Assembly (NCBI GenBank): GCA_005801425.1
Contig: SYDY01000109.1
Coordinates: forward strand, 1-8,616
DNA: 8,616 nucleotides
Source of the DNA: Bdellovibrionales bacterium
GTDB taxonomy: Bacteria > Myxococcota > XYA12-FULL-58-9 > SYDY01
Direction: 5' to 3'
Shown: piece after piece, positions 1-5,700 of the stretch
Numbering within the stretch: position 1 is the stretch's first letter
How the letters are laid out: every line of letters starts with the position of its first letter
Program-made: the position numbers and the translations under genes
The notes under the pieces: generated by a model
What the model saw: only the letters and a program-made list of their open reading frames with translations
Database searches by the model: none
Told to the model about the DNA's origin: nothing

Positions 1-132
1 CCGGGTGTTGTGTCGCCCGGGGGTGTTGTGTCTCCGGGTGTTGTGTCGCCCGGGGGTGTTGTGTCTCCGGGTGTTGTGTCGCCCGGGGGTGTTGTGTCTC
101 CAGGTGGCGTGTCGCCCGGGGGTGTTTCGGTT
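1..132. repeat. 33-bp in-frame tandem repeat, at least three perfect units
   Basis: Three identical 33-bp units lie at 1-33, 34-66 and 67-99, followed by a degenerate unit at 100-132. The array continues beyond the left edge. Each unit is itself two related halves (about 15 and 18 bp). The period is a multiple of three, so all frames stay in register. On the minus strand the unit encodes 11 residues of the lipoprotein linker. Perfect identity between units suggests recent expansion and possible copy-number variation between strains. Confidence 0.95.
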
Positions 133-218
133 GTTGTTCTATCCGGATGACACGCGGTAAGGAATATCGCAGCGCATACTGCGATCGTGCATGTAAGCAT
201 ATTGTTGTGATGTCGCAT
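1..218 (-). CDS. Putative outer-membrane lipoprotein with Pro/Thr/Gly/Asp repeats (N-terminal part, runs off left edge)
   Basis: This reading frame is open from the ATG at 218 down to base 1, so only about 72 residues of the N-terminus are seen. Residues 1-22 form a lipoprotein signal peptide: a short polar stretch with Arg2, a hydrophobic core from about residue 8, and the lipobox LTAC ending at Cys23, the predicted lipidation site. The residue after the Cys is His and not Asp, so by the usual Lol sorting rule the protein would go to the outer membrane. From residue 31 the chain is a low-complexity linker built from the 11-residue unit DTTPGDTTPPG, encoded by the 33-bp tandem repeat. Such a linker would hold a distal domain, not visible here, away from the membrane. 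The start is uncertain: in-frame ATGs also lie at 236 and 200, and none has a good Shine-Dalgarno sequence. The function of the mature domain is unknown. Confidence 0.7.
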   Translation of the reverse strand, partial: MRHHNNMLTCTIAVCAAIFLTACHPDRTTTETPPGDTPPGDTTPPGDTTPGDTTPPGDTTPGDTTPPGDTTP

Positions 219-419
219 ATTTATTACACCGTTCATCGTATTTTTAAATGGAAACTATAGATTCCTGTATTATGTTTTTTCCCTTTTGTGGATCCCGTTT
301 CGCTGATTTTAGACGTGAATAAATAATCATAGGCAATGGTGCTTACAGGATGGACACTGTGGTCTTTTGTGTCTATCTGCCCCGTGTTATTATCAGACTA
401 CCGAAAGGCGGTGTGCGAG

Positions 420-722
420 ATGTCGGATTGGGTCTTTACGTGTTGGCAGTGCCATCAAACCACAGAGATGGAAGACAAGGTCAAGCGCGGCGAGGAATGC
501 CCTCACTGCCGCTACGACATGCGCTCATGCAAAAATTGCCAATATTATGACCCAGGTTCGCACAACGAATGCAAAGAGACCATCTCTGAGTATGTACCCG
601 ACAAAGAACGTTCGACCTTTTGTGGCATGTACAAGGCATTTCAAGGTGAGCGCGAGGCGGGCCCTGATCTCGATGCTGCTCGACTCAAACTTGAAGCATT
701 ATTTTCTAAAGCAAAGCGTTAG
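420..722 (+). CDS. Small eight-cysteine zinc-ribbon protein, 100 aa
   Basis: The ATG at 420 is preferred over the upstream ATG at 336 because a purine-rich GGCGG (407-411) precedes it at a good distance and the cysteine-rich domain starts straight after it. The protein has eight cysteines. C8-x2-C11 with C27-x2-C30 forms a typical zinc ribbon. C37-x2-C40 with C51 and C68 forms a second likely metal site, which contains the stretches YYDPGSHNEC and DKERSTFC. From memory, this second block resembles a conserved domain of small uncharacterised zinc-binding proteins. The last 25 residues are charged and probably helical. There is no signal peptide or membrane segment, so it should be cytoplasmic, perhaps binding nucleic acid or protein. 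Its stop overlaps, tail to tail, the last 17 bp of the minus-strand gene 706-2538. The presence of the gene is secure; the function is unknown. Confidence 0.85.
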   Translation: MSDWVFTCWQCHQTTEMEDKVKRGEECPHCRYDMRSCKNCQYYDPGSHNECKETISEYVPDKERSTFCGMYKAFQGEREAGPDLDAARLKLEALFSKAKR

Positions 723-2538
723 CAGGTTGCGGGCATAATATCCTCAGTGCTGCATGCATATGTCTTTGTGATTCAATGGGCTCCAATCGATTTCTGGGTA
801 CTGTTCGCGTTTTCTCATGCCATAGAGAGGCAAGGGGATCGCGTTGGGGATCTACAGTGGGATCGGTATAATAAAATGTGAGCCACTGGGGTCGTTCGCC
901 CTTCTTTTTGGGATGCGTTGTGTGGATACAGATCTGTTTCCCGTCATGTCCCTGAAAGTAATACAATCTGATCACCGGATGGGCATCATAAAGACTTCCT
1001 TGGACATTGAAGTGGGTTTTTCTCACATCACGTTCCATGAAATCGCACACGCTGGCCGCGGTTGAAGCTAAGCCATGCTTGTAAGTATGGTAGGCTGTGG
1101 ATGCTTCTCGACTTTCAAAAGTCCCAGGGTTGTTGCTGGCCAAGAGACGTCCCCATACATCCAGTGCATTGCCCGAAAGTAAAAAGATGCGTTCTTCGTA
1201 ACGCCACAGTGTTGTGTCTGCCTGCAAATACAGCGTTGCATGGGTTTTTCCCCAAAGTTGTTGTGCGAGTGTCCAAGGTGTGACGTGTGGATCGTCTTGT
1301 GCCGAAGCGGGAATAGATGTGACTTTGGTTTTATTTTTGTGTGTGTAAAGAGATGCCCATGTGATGTCATCGATGAGATCATCATCCGATACATCCGGCG
1401 ATGCATTGTGTTCATCGGCTGTGATCTTTTTGGATTGTGCACTGGCGGATTGTGGCTTTTTTTTCTTTTTGACGGATTCTTTTCTACTGCCTTCTTGAAT
1501 CCAAGCCAGCACGTCATCAATGGATGCATTGGCGTTCGGTTGACCGGGTATCATCGGATTTGTTTTGGTTTTTGCTGTGCTGTGCTGCTCTACAAACGCC
1601 GTCATACTATCGTGTAGCTGGGTGAGGGATTGCATATGCGCGATGACATATTGCACCGACTCGGCCAGGGAAGCACAGCTGTTGGTTTCGTGTGTCCATG
1701 CTGTGGCTTGATTTTTGAATGCGCGTGCTTGCTCTCTGATTTCAGCAGAAGGAGATGATTGCAGTTGTCTCCAGAGATCCAGCGCCTGTTTATGCAATGC
1801 AAAAGGAGTGATGTCATGCCAATCTGGTTTGGTCTCGTATCCAAGCGTTGTTCCATCGGAAAGCTGTGGAAGAGGCATATTTACGATGCGATAAAGCTCA
1901 GGCAGGTAGTTGCAGGGAGCACCATCACTCTCATTTTGTCCTAGCGTTTGAAGGAAATCGATCACGAAACGCGCATAGGGCCGTGGCATATAATCGGGCT
2001 GATCGTATCGGCCGGCGAGGGTGTAAATGGCAGCATGATTGGGTGCCCCTTTGTTCCCGGCAACCAGATGCGCCAAAAGGCCCAATTCTCCTGGGGTGAC
2101 ACTGGGCCATGGCAATCCAGGAGGTACACCATGGTGGGTATATTGATCTGAATAAAATGTTCGACGTGAAGGGTGATGCATCATACCAAGGATGCTGCAT
2201 TGGTTAGGACTCTCTGTCGGGGAGAGCCTAAACAAGGGATTCAAGACTTCGAGTGAGGTTTCAACCAGTTTGATACCCCCAAAATTGCCTATTTTCAGAC
2301 CGGCAATGCGGCGTGGTTCGGCTGCTTCGGAGCTGATGCTGTAGGCAAATTGTCGTGCAATCACACACTCATTTGAGCGTTGGCTGGTATCACTGGGCTT
2401 TACGAATGGTTCTATACCGAGCTGCTCTATGACCGCGTAAGTGGTGTCGTATCTGGTGGTTACGCTGGCGGCAGGGATGATTGGTGCCATATTAGTTATT
2501 ATCAACAACCTCGTTATTTCACACGGCCAATGTCGCAT
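706..2538 (-). CDS. Large hypothetical protein, up to 610 aa, two regions joined by a Lys-rich linker
   Basis: I do not recognise this family. The frame is open for 610 codons. Residues about 60-330 form one region, with a notable Gly/Pro-rich segment at 136-150 (VPPGLPWPS) and a Tyr/Pro-rich stretch at 171-191. Residues 350-395 form a charged linker with KKKKK at 357-361 followed by an acidic run (DDDLIDD, 385-391). Residues 400-600 form a second region rich in aromatic and basic residues. No signal peptide, membrane segment or catalytic motif stands out. The start is uncertain: neither the ATG at 2538 nor the in-frame ATG at 2490 (Met17, beginning MAPIIPAAS) has a Shine-Dalgarno sequence, and there is no other start codon before the stop near 2600. 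It is divergent from the tRNA and overlaps the zinc-ribbon gene tail to tail by 17 bp. The run coding for the lysines includes eight consecutive A residues. Confidence 0.75.
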   Translation of the reverse strand: MRHWPCEITRLLIITNMAPIIPAASVTTRYDTTYAVIEQLGIEPFVKPSDTSQRSNECVIARQFAYSISSEAAEPRRIAGLKIGNFGGIKLVETSLEVLNPLFRLSPTESPNQCSILGMMHHPSRRTFYSDQYTHHGVPPGLPWPSVTPGELGLLAHLVAGNKGAPNHAAIYTLAGRYDQPDYMPRPYARFVIDFLQTLGQNESDGAPCNYLPELYRIVNMPLPQLSDGTTLGYETKPDWHDITPFALHKQALDLWRQLQSSPSAEIREQARAFKNQATAWTHETNSCASLAESVQYVIAHMQSLTQLHDSMTAFVEQHSTAKTKTNPMIPGQPNANASIDDVLAWIQEGSRKESVKKKKKPQSASAQSKKITADEHNASPDVSDDDLIDDITWASLYTHKNKTKVTSIPASAQDDPHVTPWTLAQQLWGKTHATLYLQADTTLWRYEERIFLLSGNALDVWGRLLASNNPGTFESREASTAYHTYKHGLASTAASVCDFMERDVRKTHFNVQGSLYDAHPVIRLYYFQGHDGKQICIHTTHPKKKGERPQWLTFYYTDPTVDPQRDPLASLWHEKTRTVPRNRLEPIESQRHMHAALRILCPQPANALL

Positions 2539-2576
2539 TTTTTGGGATTGATGATCGCTTGGCTGTCGGTCTTGGC

Positions 2577-2605
2577 TTGACTCAGAGGCTGTGGGTTTTT
2601 ATGAT
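2577..2605 (+). promoter_or_regulatory. Sigma-70-type promoter of the tRNA gene
   Basis: TTGACT (2577-2582) and TATGAT (2600-2605) are separated by exactly 17 bp, and each differs from the consensus at one position. A C-rich stretch (GCCCC, 2606-2610) follows the -10 box, as is common at stable-RNA promoters under stringent control. Transcription would begin a few bases before the tRNA. Confidence 0.8.
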
Positions 2606-2616
2606 GCCCCGCTCTT

Positions 2617-2693
2617 GGCGATATAGCTCAGTTGGCTAGAGCACACGGCTCATAACCGTGGTGTCCGGGGTTCGAATCCCTGTATCGCCACCA
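2617..2693 (+). tRNA. tRNA-Met (anticodon CAT), CCA encoded
   Basis: The 77 bases fold as a full cloverleaf. The acceptor stem pairs GGCGATA (2617-2623) with TATCGCC (2683-2689), with discriminator A and an encoded CCA end. The D stem pairs GCTC with GAGC. The anticodon stem pairs CACGG with CCGTG around the loop CTCATAA, giving anticodon CAT at 2651-2653. The T stem pairs CGGGG with CCCTG around TTCGAAT. The first acceptor pair is G-C, so it is not the initiator, which has an unpaired first base. It most resembles an elongator tRNA-Met. A tRNA-Ile2, whose CAT is modified to lysidine, cannot be excluded from sequence alone. Confidence 0.95.
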
Positions 2694-2707
2694 AAAACCC
2701 TTCCAGT

Positions 2708-3316
2708 CTATTTCTTCTTCGGTTTGTGTTTGATGATCTGCGTGATTTCTTTGGGAAGGAATTCGGATCCCGTTCCTGCAAAGCTTGCATTTTTTGCTGC
2801 CTCGGGGCCACCGCTGACGTGAACGGGTTTGGGAGCTTGGGGATAATTTACGCGTTCTGTGGACGGTTCACGAACAGCGCCCGCCATGGGTGTTGGTACT
2901 TCGATAGGTTTGCGAAATGAATCTTCAGGACTCCCCTGGGTTGGTTTGTCCTGAATCACAACAGGATGTTGCACGGGGGGCGGTTCAGGAACCTTCTCGC
3001 CTTGACGTTTGGCTCGCACATCCTCCGGGGTGATTTGTTTTTTCGTCGCAGCAGGGGCGGGTGTCTCTTCAGTGATATCAGACTCAAAACCCGCAAGCTG
3101 TTGTGCAAAATCCATCACGCTCGCGCTGTGTGCGGATGCGGTTGGAATGTTGCCGCGTGATCCGATACCGCGCTCAAGCTGTTTGTGCTGCCTGTGGGCT
3201 TTGAGGCCCACCCGCTCGTTGATACGCACAGCGCGCTCGGCCAAGAGTTCTTGGGGCAAAAAATTGCGTGATCCAGAAGTGTGTTCTTCTTTTGGAGTGT
3301 CTGATTTTTTTGCCAT
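2708..3316 (-). CDS. Hypothetical Pro/charge-rich, probably disordered protein, 202 aa
   Basis: The chain is dominated by Lys, Glu, Pro, Gln, Ser and Ala and has no signal peptide or membrane segment. Residues 15-50 (from GSRNFLPQELLAERAV) and a short stretch at 66-80 could be helical. Residues 85-170 are Pro-rich and likely disordered, and the C-terminus is basic (KHKPKKK). FLPQEL at 19-24 and FLPKEI at 186-191 form a matching pair of short motifs near the two ends, which suggests a tethering or scaffold protein with repeated docking motifs; this is inference. The ATG at 3316 has only weak Shine-Dalgarno support (GAGA about 8 bases upstream). It ends 14 bp after the tRNA, on the opposite strand. 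Its upstream region contains copy 1 of the 48-bp direct repeat. I do not recognise the family. Confidence 0.7.
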   Translation of the reverse strand: MAKKSDTPKEEHTSGSRNFLPQELLAERAVRINERVGLKAHRQHKQLERGIGSRGNIPTASAHSASVMDFAQQLAGFESDITEETPAPAATKKQITPEDVRAKRQGEKVPEPPPVQHPVVIQDKPTQGSPEDSFRKPIEVPTPMAGAVREPSTERVNYPQAPKPVHVSGGPEAAKNASFAGTGSEFLPKEITQIIKHKPKKK

Positions 3317-3332
3317 ACAGTCGTCTCATACT

Positions 3333-3357
3333 GGGCGATGTATGAACCGCCCTTTTT
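3333..3357 (+). terminator. Terminator-like hairpin with T-run
   Basis: GGGCG (3333-3337) pairs with CGCCC (3348-3352) around a 10-base loop and is followed by five T residues. This is the form of a weak intrinsic terminator for plus-strand transcription. No plus-strand gene ends here; the nearest upstream is the tRNA about 640 bp away. It lies in the leader of the minus-strand gene 2708-3316 and could instead act as a leader structure there. The equivalent place by repeat copy 2 (4724-4744) keeps a shorter stem and four T residues. Confidence 0.3.
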
Positions 3358-3392
3358 AAGTGTAGCTTGCTTCATGATAACGGAAAAGCCAC
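3344..3392. repeat. Direct repeat copy 1 (49 bp) flanking the acyltransferase gene
   Basis: It begins GAACCGCCC and ends GGAAAAGCCAC. It matches 4732-4779 at every base except for one extra T in the T-run (five here, four there). It lies upstream of the minus-strand gene 2708-3316. The Shine-Dalgarno-like GGAAAA at its right end has no recognisable gene after it on the plus strand, unlike copy 2. Confidence 0.95.
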
Positions 3393-3423
3393 GAACAAAT
3401 GGATTTTAGTCTACGATGCGACC

Positions 3424-4629
3424 TCAGGGGGCTTCTTCTGCTCTTGGTCTTGGTCCATATATTTTTGTAGGCTTTGGAGAAAGTTGTATCGGAGTGAATA
3501 GCGTGAAGCGATTCTTTAGTCTGAGAAACGGTTGTTCGATCCATTCATAGGAAATATGAGCGACGAATACAGTCATAATTCCGATCATTCCCAGGATGAC
3601 CGGGTTGGGTATGAACCTTTCGCTTGGTAATGCGTTTATTGCAAGAGTGAGCGCATTAATAACGAGGGGATGGTACACATAAATACCAAAAGACCGCTTT
3701 CCTAGGTAGTTAAGCCATGGTGTTTCCAGATTAATAATTTTGTTTTTCGCGGTAATTTGCGATGCAATGAACAACCCCGTAACAAGAGCGGTCACCATCG
3801 TCCCAAAATAGGTCAGAAACCGCAAAGCGTTGAAGCAATGAAGTATGACTAACCCAATGAACAAGATCTCTGGAAGCCGTCCGGCAACAAGTCGTTGCAA
3901 AGTGCAGTTTTTATTTTTCACAAGGATAGCGGTGAGCGCACCTATCGCCATTGTGTCGTAGCGCATTGTTTGGGAAAGACTTACGGCAAAGTGGTCATGT
4001 GAGCCAGCGACAATGCGAATTATCAATTGGCTACATAGCAATACAAGAGAAAATCCCACGAGGAACCTTGTTAGATGCCGCACGCGTCCGATGATTAAAG
4101 GCCAAAAGGCGTAGAATTGTTCTTCTATACCGATAGACCACAATTGGCTTGTAGCTGGCGGGCACTTGTTGAGACTGAAGGCGATGTTGGGAAGGAAGAA
4201 AAAGAATAAAGGAAGAGACATCATATTCAGATCGGTGGTTGGTGAGAAGACACGATGGAAAGTGATACTCAGAGCAAGATAAAAGAAATAAAGGGGCCAT
4301 ATACGCAAAGCCCGTCTTGCATAAAAATATGGAAGGTTTATTGCGCTATTTTTCTCGTTCTCTACGAGTAGGAGATAGGTGATGAGAAAGCCGCTAAGTG
4401 TAAAGAATATGGTAACACCTTGGCCAGCGATATCCATGCTGGGGAGAGCATGATGTCCCTTGAAGTGCTTTATCGCTGTAAATGAATGCGAGCTCAGAAC
4501 ACCAATCGCTGCGATTGCGCGAATACCGTTGAGCCCTGTAAAATACACTGGGCTATCACTTTTTTTCACAATGGGCAGTTGGTAGGGCGATGATTGATTA
4601 TCTAGAGTCACCTCGCCCCCCCTGGACAT
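3424..4629 (-). CDS. Acyltransferase family 3 membrane protein (OafA/YrhL-like), 401 aa
   Basis: This is an integral inner-membrane O-acyltransferase that would move an acetyl or other acyl group onto a glycan or lipid exposed outside the cytoplasm. The family signature is clear. The first helix holds GLNGIRAIAAIGVLSSH, with the R-x10-H motif (Arg37, His48) linked to acyl transfer. It is followed by FFTLSGFLITYLLL (75-88), FYARRALRIWPLY (102-114), LWSIGIEEQFYAFWPL (163-178), several further hydrophobic helices, YVYHPLV (317-323), and the usual closing WIEQPF (363-368). About ten membrane segments are expected. Residues 376-401 are a short polar tail without an SGNH domain. The acceptor cannot be told. 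The ATG at 4629 is not well placed for a Shine-Dalgarno sequence. A GTG at 4611 follows a strong AGGGGG run (4623-4618) at 6 bases and may be the true start, giving 395 aa. The gene lies alone between two 48-bp direct repeats, suggesting transfer. Confidence 0.93.
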   Translation of the reverse strand: MSRGGEVTLDNQSSPYQLPIVKKSDSPVYFTGLNGIRAIAAIGVLSSHSFTAIKHFKGHHALPSMDIAGQGVTIFFTLSGFLITYLLLVENEKNSAINLPYFYARRALRIWPLYFFYLALSITFHRVFSPTTDLNMMSLPLFFFFLPNIAFSLNKCPPATSQLWSIGIEEQFYAFWPLIIGRVRHLTRFLVGFSLVLLCSQLIIRIVAGSHDHFAVSLSQTMRYDTMAIGALTAILVKNKNCTLQRLVAGRLPEILFIGLVILHCFNALRFLTYFGTMVTALVTGLFIASQITAKNKIINLETPWLNYLGKRSFGIYVYHPLVINALTLAINALPSERFIPNPVILGMIGIMTVFVAHISYEWIEQPFLRLKNRFTLFTPIQLSPKPTKIYGPRPRAEEAP

Positions 4630-4731
4630 TGATGCTGCGCTTTATATCCTCTTGTTGGGTAGTGGCCAAATTTAGACAGCCGATAGGATCATGGCGCAAG
4701 AATAATGTCGTGGATCTACATATGGCGCCGC

Positions 4732-4779
4732 GAACCGCCCTTTTAAGTGTAGCTTGCTTCATGATAACGGAAAAGCCAC
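4732..4779. repeat. Direct repeat copy 2 (48 bp), abuts the start codon at 4780
   Basis: This is the second copy of the sequence at 3344-3392, with one T fewer in the T-run. Its last base is immediately followed by the ATG of the MBL-like gene, so it provides that gene's leader and ribosome binding site. On the minus strand it lies about 100 bp upstream of the acyltransferase start, so it could also carry a promoter for that gene. Weaker similarity may extend leftwards (GGCG and GTCGT appear at similar distances in both copies). Confidence 0.95.
4769..4774 (+). promoter_or_regulatory. Ribosome binding site inside direct repeat copy 2
   Basis: GGAAAA lies with its GGA core 8 bases before the ATG at 4780 and supports that start. 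The same bases occur at the end of repeat copy 1 (near 3382-3387), where the reading frame that follows is short and looks meaningless. This supports copy 2 being in its original position relative to this gene. Confidence 0.55.
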
Positions 4780-5682
4780 ATGACAGGTGAATCAGCACTT
4801 CCCGTGGTTCGTTACGACCGCGGTGTCCAGGTGGCTGGATCACCTTTGTGGCTGGATGCGTCCACAGCCCGCGAGCTTTGTATGCTCACCACACTCGAGA
4901 ATAAACTGCCGCCTTTGCACAAACGGGTTTTAGCAAGCGCTCCAATGGCCGATGCGTTATCACGCGCGGGATATCGGACGCATGTGCTGCCTGTGCCATG
5001 GCGTCGATCCATCGGTGTGGGAGGCTTTCAGGTCGAATTGATCGATCTTGGTCATGAGTTGGGTTTTGCACATGCGCTGCTTGAATCGTCTTTGCATCGC
5101 ATTTTGTATTTGGGAAAAACACATCATTCCAATGCGCTGCTGCCCAAGGCTGAGCATGTGGTGATGTCGATGCCTGTTCCCAACCCTGTTCTGCCAGGTG
5201 TTGATGTCGACTGTGCAGTGCGTGAACTCGAAATATTGATGGCCAGCCAAGTCCGTTTGCTTATCGAAGTGGACAATATCGGACTTGCTGCCATTTTGTA
5301 TCGTCGTCTGGCAGAACGGGGATTCTTTCTTAACGCATCAGGGATGCTTGGGAAGTTACTTTTACCGCCTCAGGTATCCGATAAGGTGCTGGCCCAGTTG
5401 CCTATGATGCGTTTGCAGGGGCGTCCGATGCTACGTGGGCGCCGGTTGTGTATGGTCGAAACAGGACAGGGCACTGCAAATTCAACAACCGCAGAACATG
5501 TGATCCATGTGATGTGGAATTTGGATCTTCACGCGGTGAGCCGTATCCTGCGTGCAGTAAGCGCATCCTGCGTGTGGATTTCCGATGTTCCCGAACTGCA
5601 TCAAGAACACATTGCCCACGCATTGGCGCCGGTTGCAGAAACGCGATTTTTAGAAACACGTGCGCAGTTGTCGATTTTTTGA
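4780..5682 (+). CDS. Degenerate metallo-beta-lactamase-fold protein, 300 aa (likely non-catalytic)
   Basis: The order of segments recalls ligase-associated (LigExo-like) and RNA-processing MBL-fold nucleases: an N-terminal RGVQVAGSPLWLDA strand pair (14-27), a position where the HxHxDH motif would follow, LLPAGH-like LIDLGHELGFAHALLE (87-102), and RILYLGKTHHSNALL (107-121), which matches the RILYTGDF block. The HxHxDH position reads TTLENKL (37-43), and the metal-binding Asp of the TGD block is Lys (LGK, 111-113), so the metal centre appears lost while the fold is kept. VRLLIEVDNIGLAAILYRRLAERG (158-181) fits the later helix that follows the strand. The assignment rests on my pattern comparison and is not certain. 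There is no signal peptide. The start is fixed by GGAAAA 8 bases upstream. It ends 18 bp before PBP1a on the same strand, so the two are probably co-transcribed and this protein may serve cell-wall growth in some structural or binding role. Confidence 0.85.
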   Translation: MTGESALPVVRYDRGVQVAGSPLWLDASTARELCMLTTLENKLPPLHKRVLASAPMADALSRAGYRTHVLPVPWRRSIGVGGFQVELIDLGHELGFAHALLESSLHRILYLGKTHHSNALLPKAEHVVMSMPVPNPVLPGVDVDCAVRELEILMASQVRLLIEVDNIGLAAILYRRLAERGFFLNASGMLGKLLLPPQVSDKVLAQLPMMRLQGRPMLRGRRLCMVETGQGTANSTTAEHVIHVMWNLDLHAVSRILRAVSASCVWISDVPELHQEHIAHALAPVAETRFLETRAQLSIF

Positions 5683-5700
5683 GGTGGCCTCTCGATTGCT

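Larger units (their letters stand above)
3393..4779. other. Putative inserted segment: acyltransferase gene plus one repeat copy
   Basis: The segment between the two direct repeats (plus one copy) carries a single gene on the minus strand. Deleting it joins 3392 to the ATG at 4780, giving a 76-bp divergent intergenic region in which each neighbour has its upstream sequence. The segment appears more AT-rich by eye than the MBL-like and PBP genes beside it. No transposase, integrase or terminal inverted repeat is visible, so the mechanism is unknown: a long target duplication, homology-mediated capture, or tandem duplication with replacement are all possible. Confidence 0.4.

Noticed and set aside
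1-132. CRISPR array
   Set aside because: The units are directly adjacent with no unique spacers.
1-150. Plus-strand frame PGVVSPGGVVS repeated, resembling a collagen-like or elastin-like C-terminus
   Set aside because: It is the shadow of the minus-strand array. Only the minus strand links the repeat in frame to a signal peptide with a lipobox Cys.
1068-1529. 153-codon minus-strand frame inside the orphan gene
   Set aside because: Its composition is His-, Lys- and Met-rich and it is fully contained in the longer gene. Kept only as a possible slippage product.
2617-2708. Integration site at the tRNA 3' end
   Set aside because: No second copy of the tRNA end and no integrase gene occur in the window.
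3115-3375. Alternative minus-strand reading frame starting MKQATLKKGG within repeat copy 1
   Set aside because: It runs out of frame through the start of the 202-aa gene. The same start in repeat copy 2 leads to a different frame because of the missing base, so neither is preserved.
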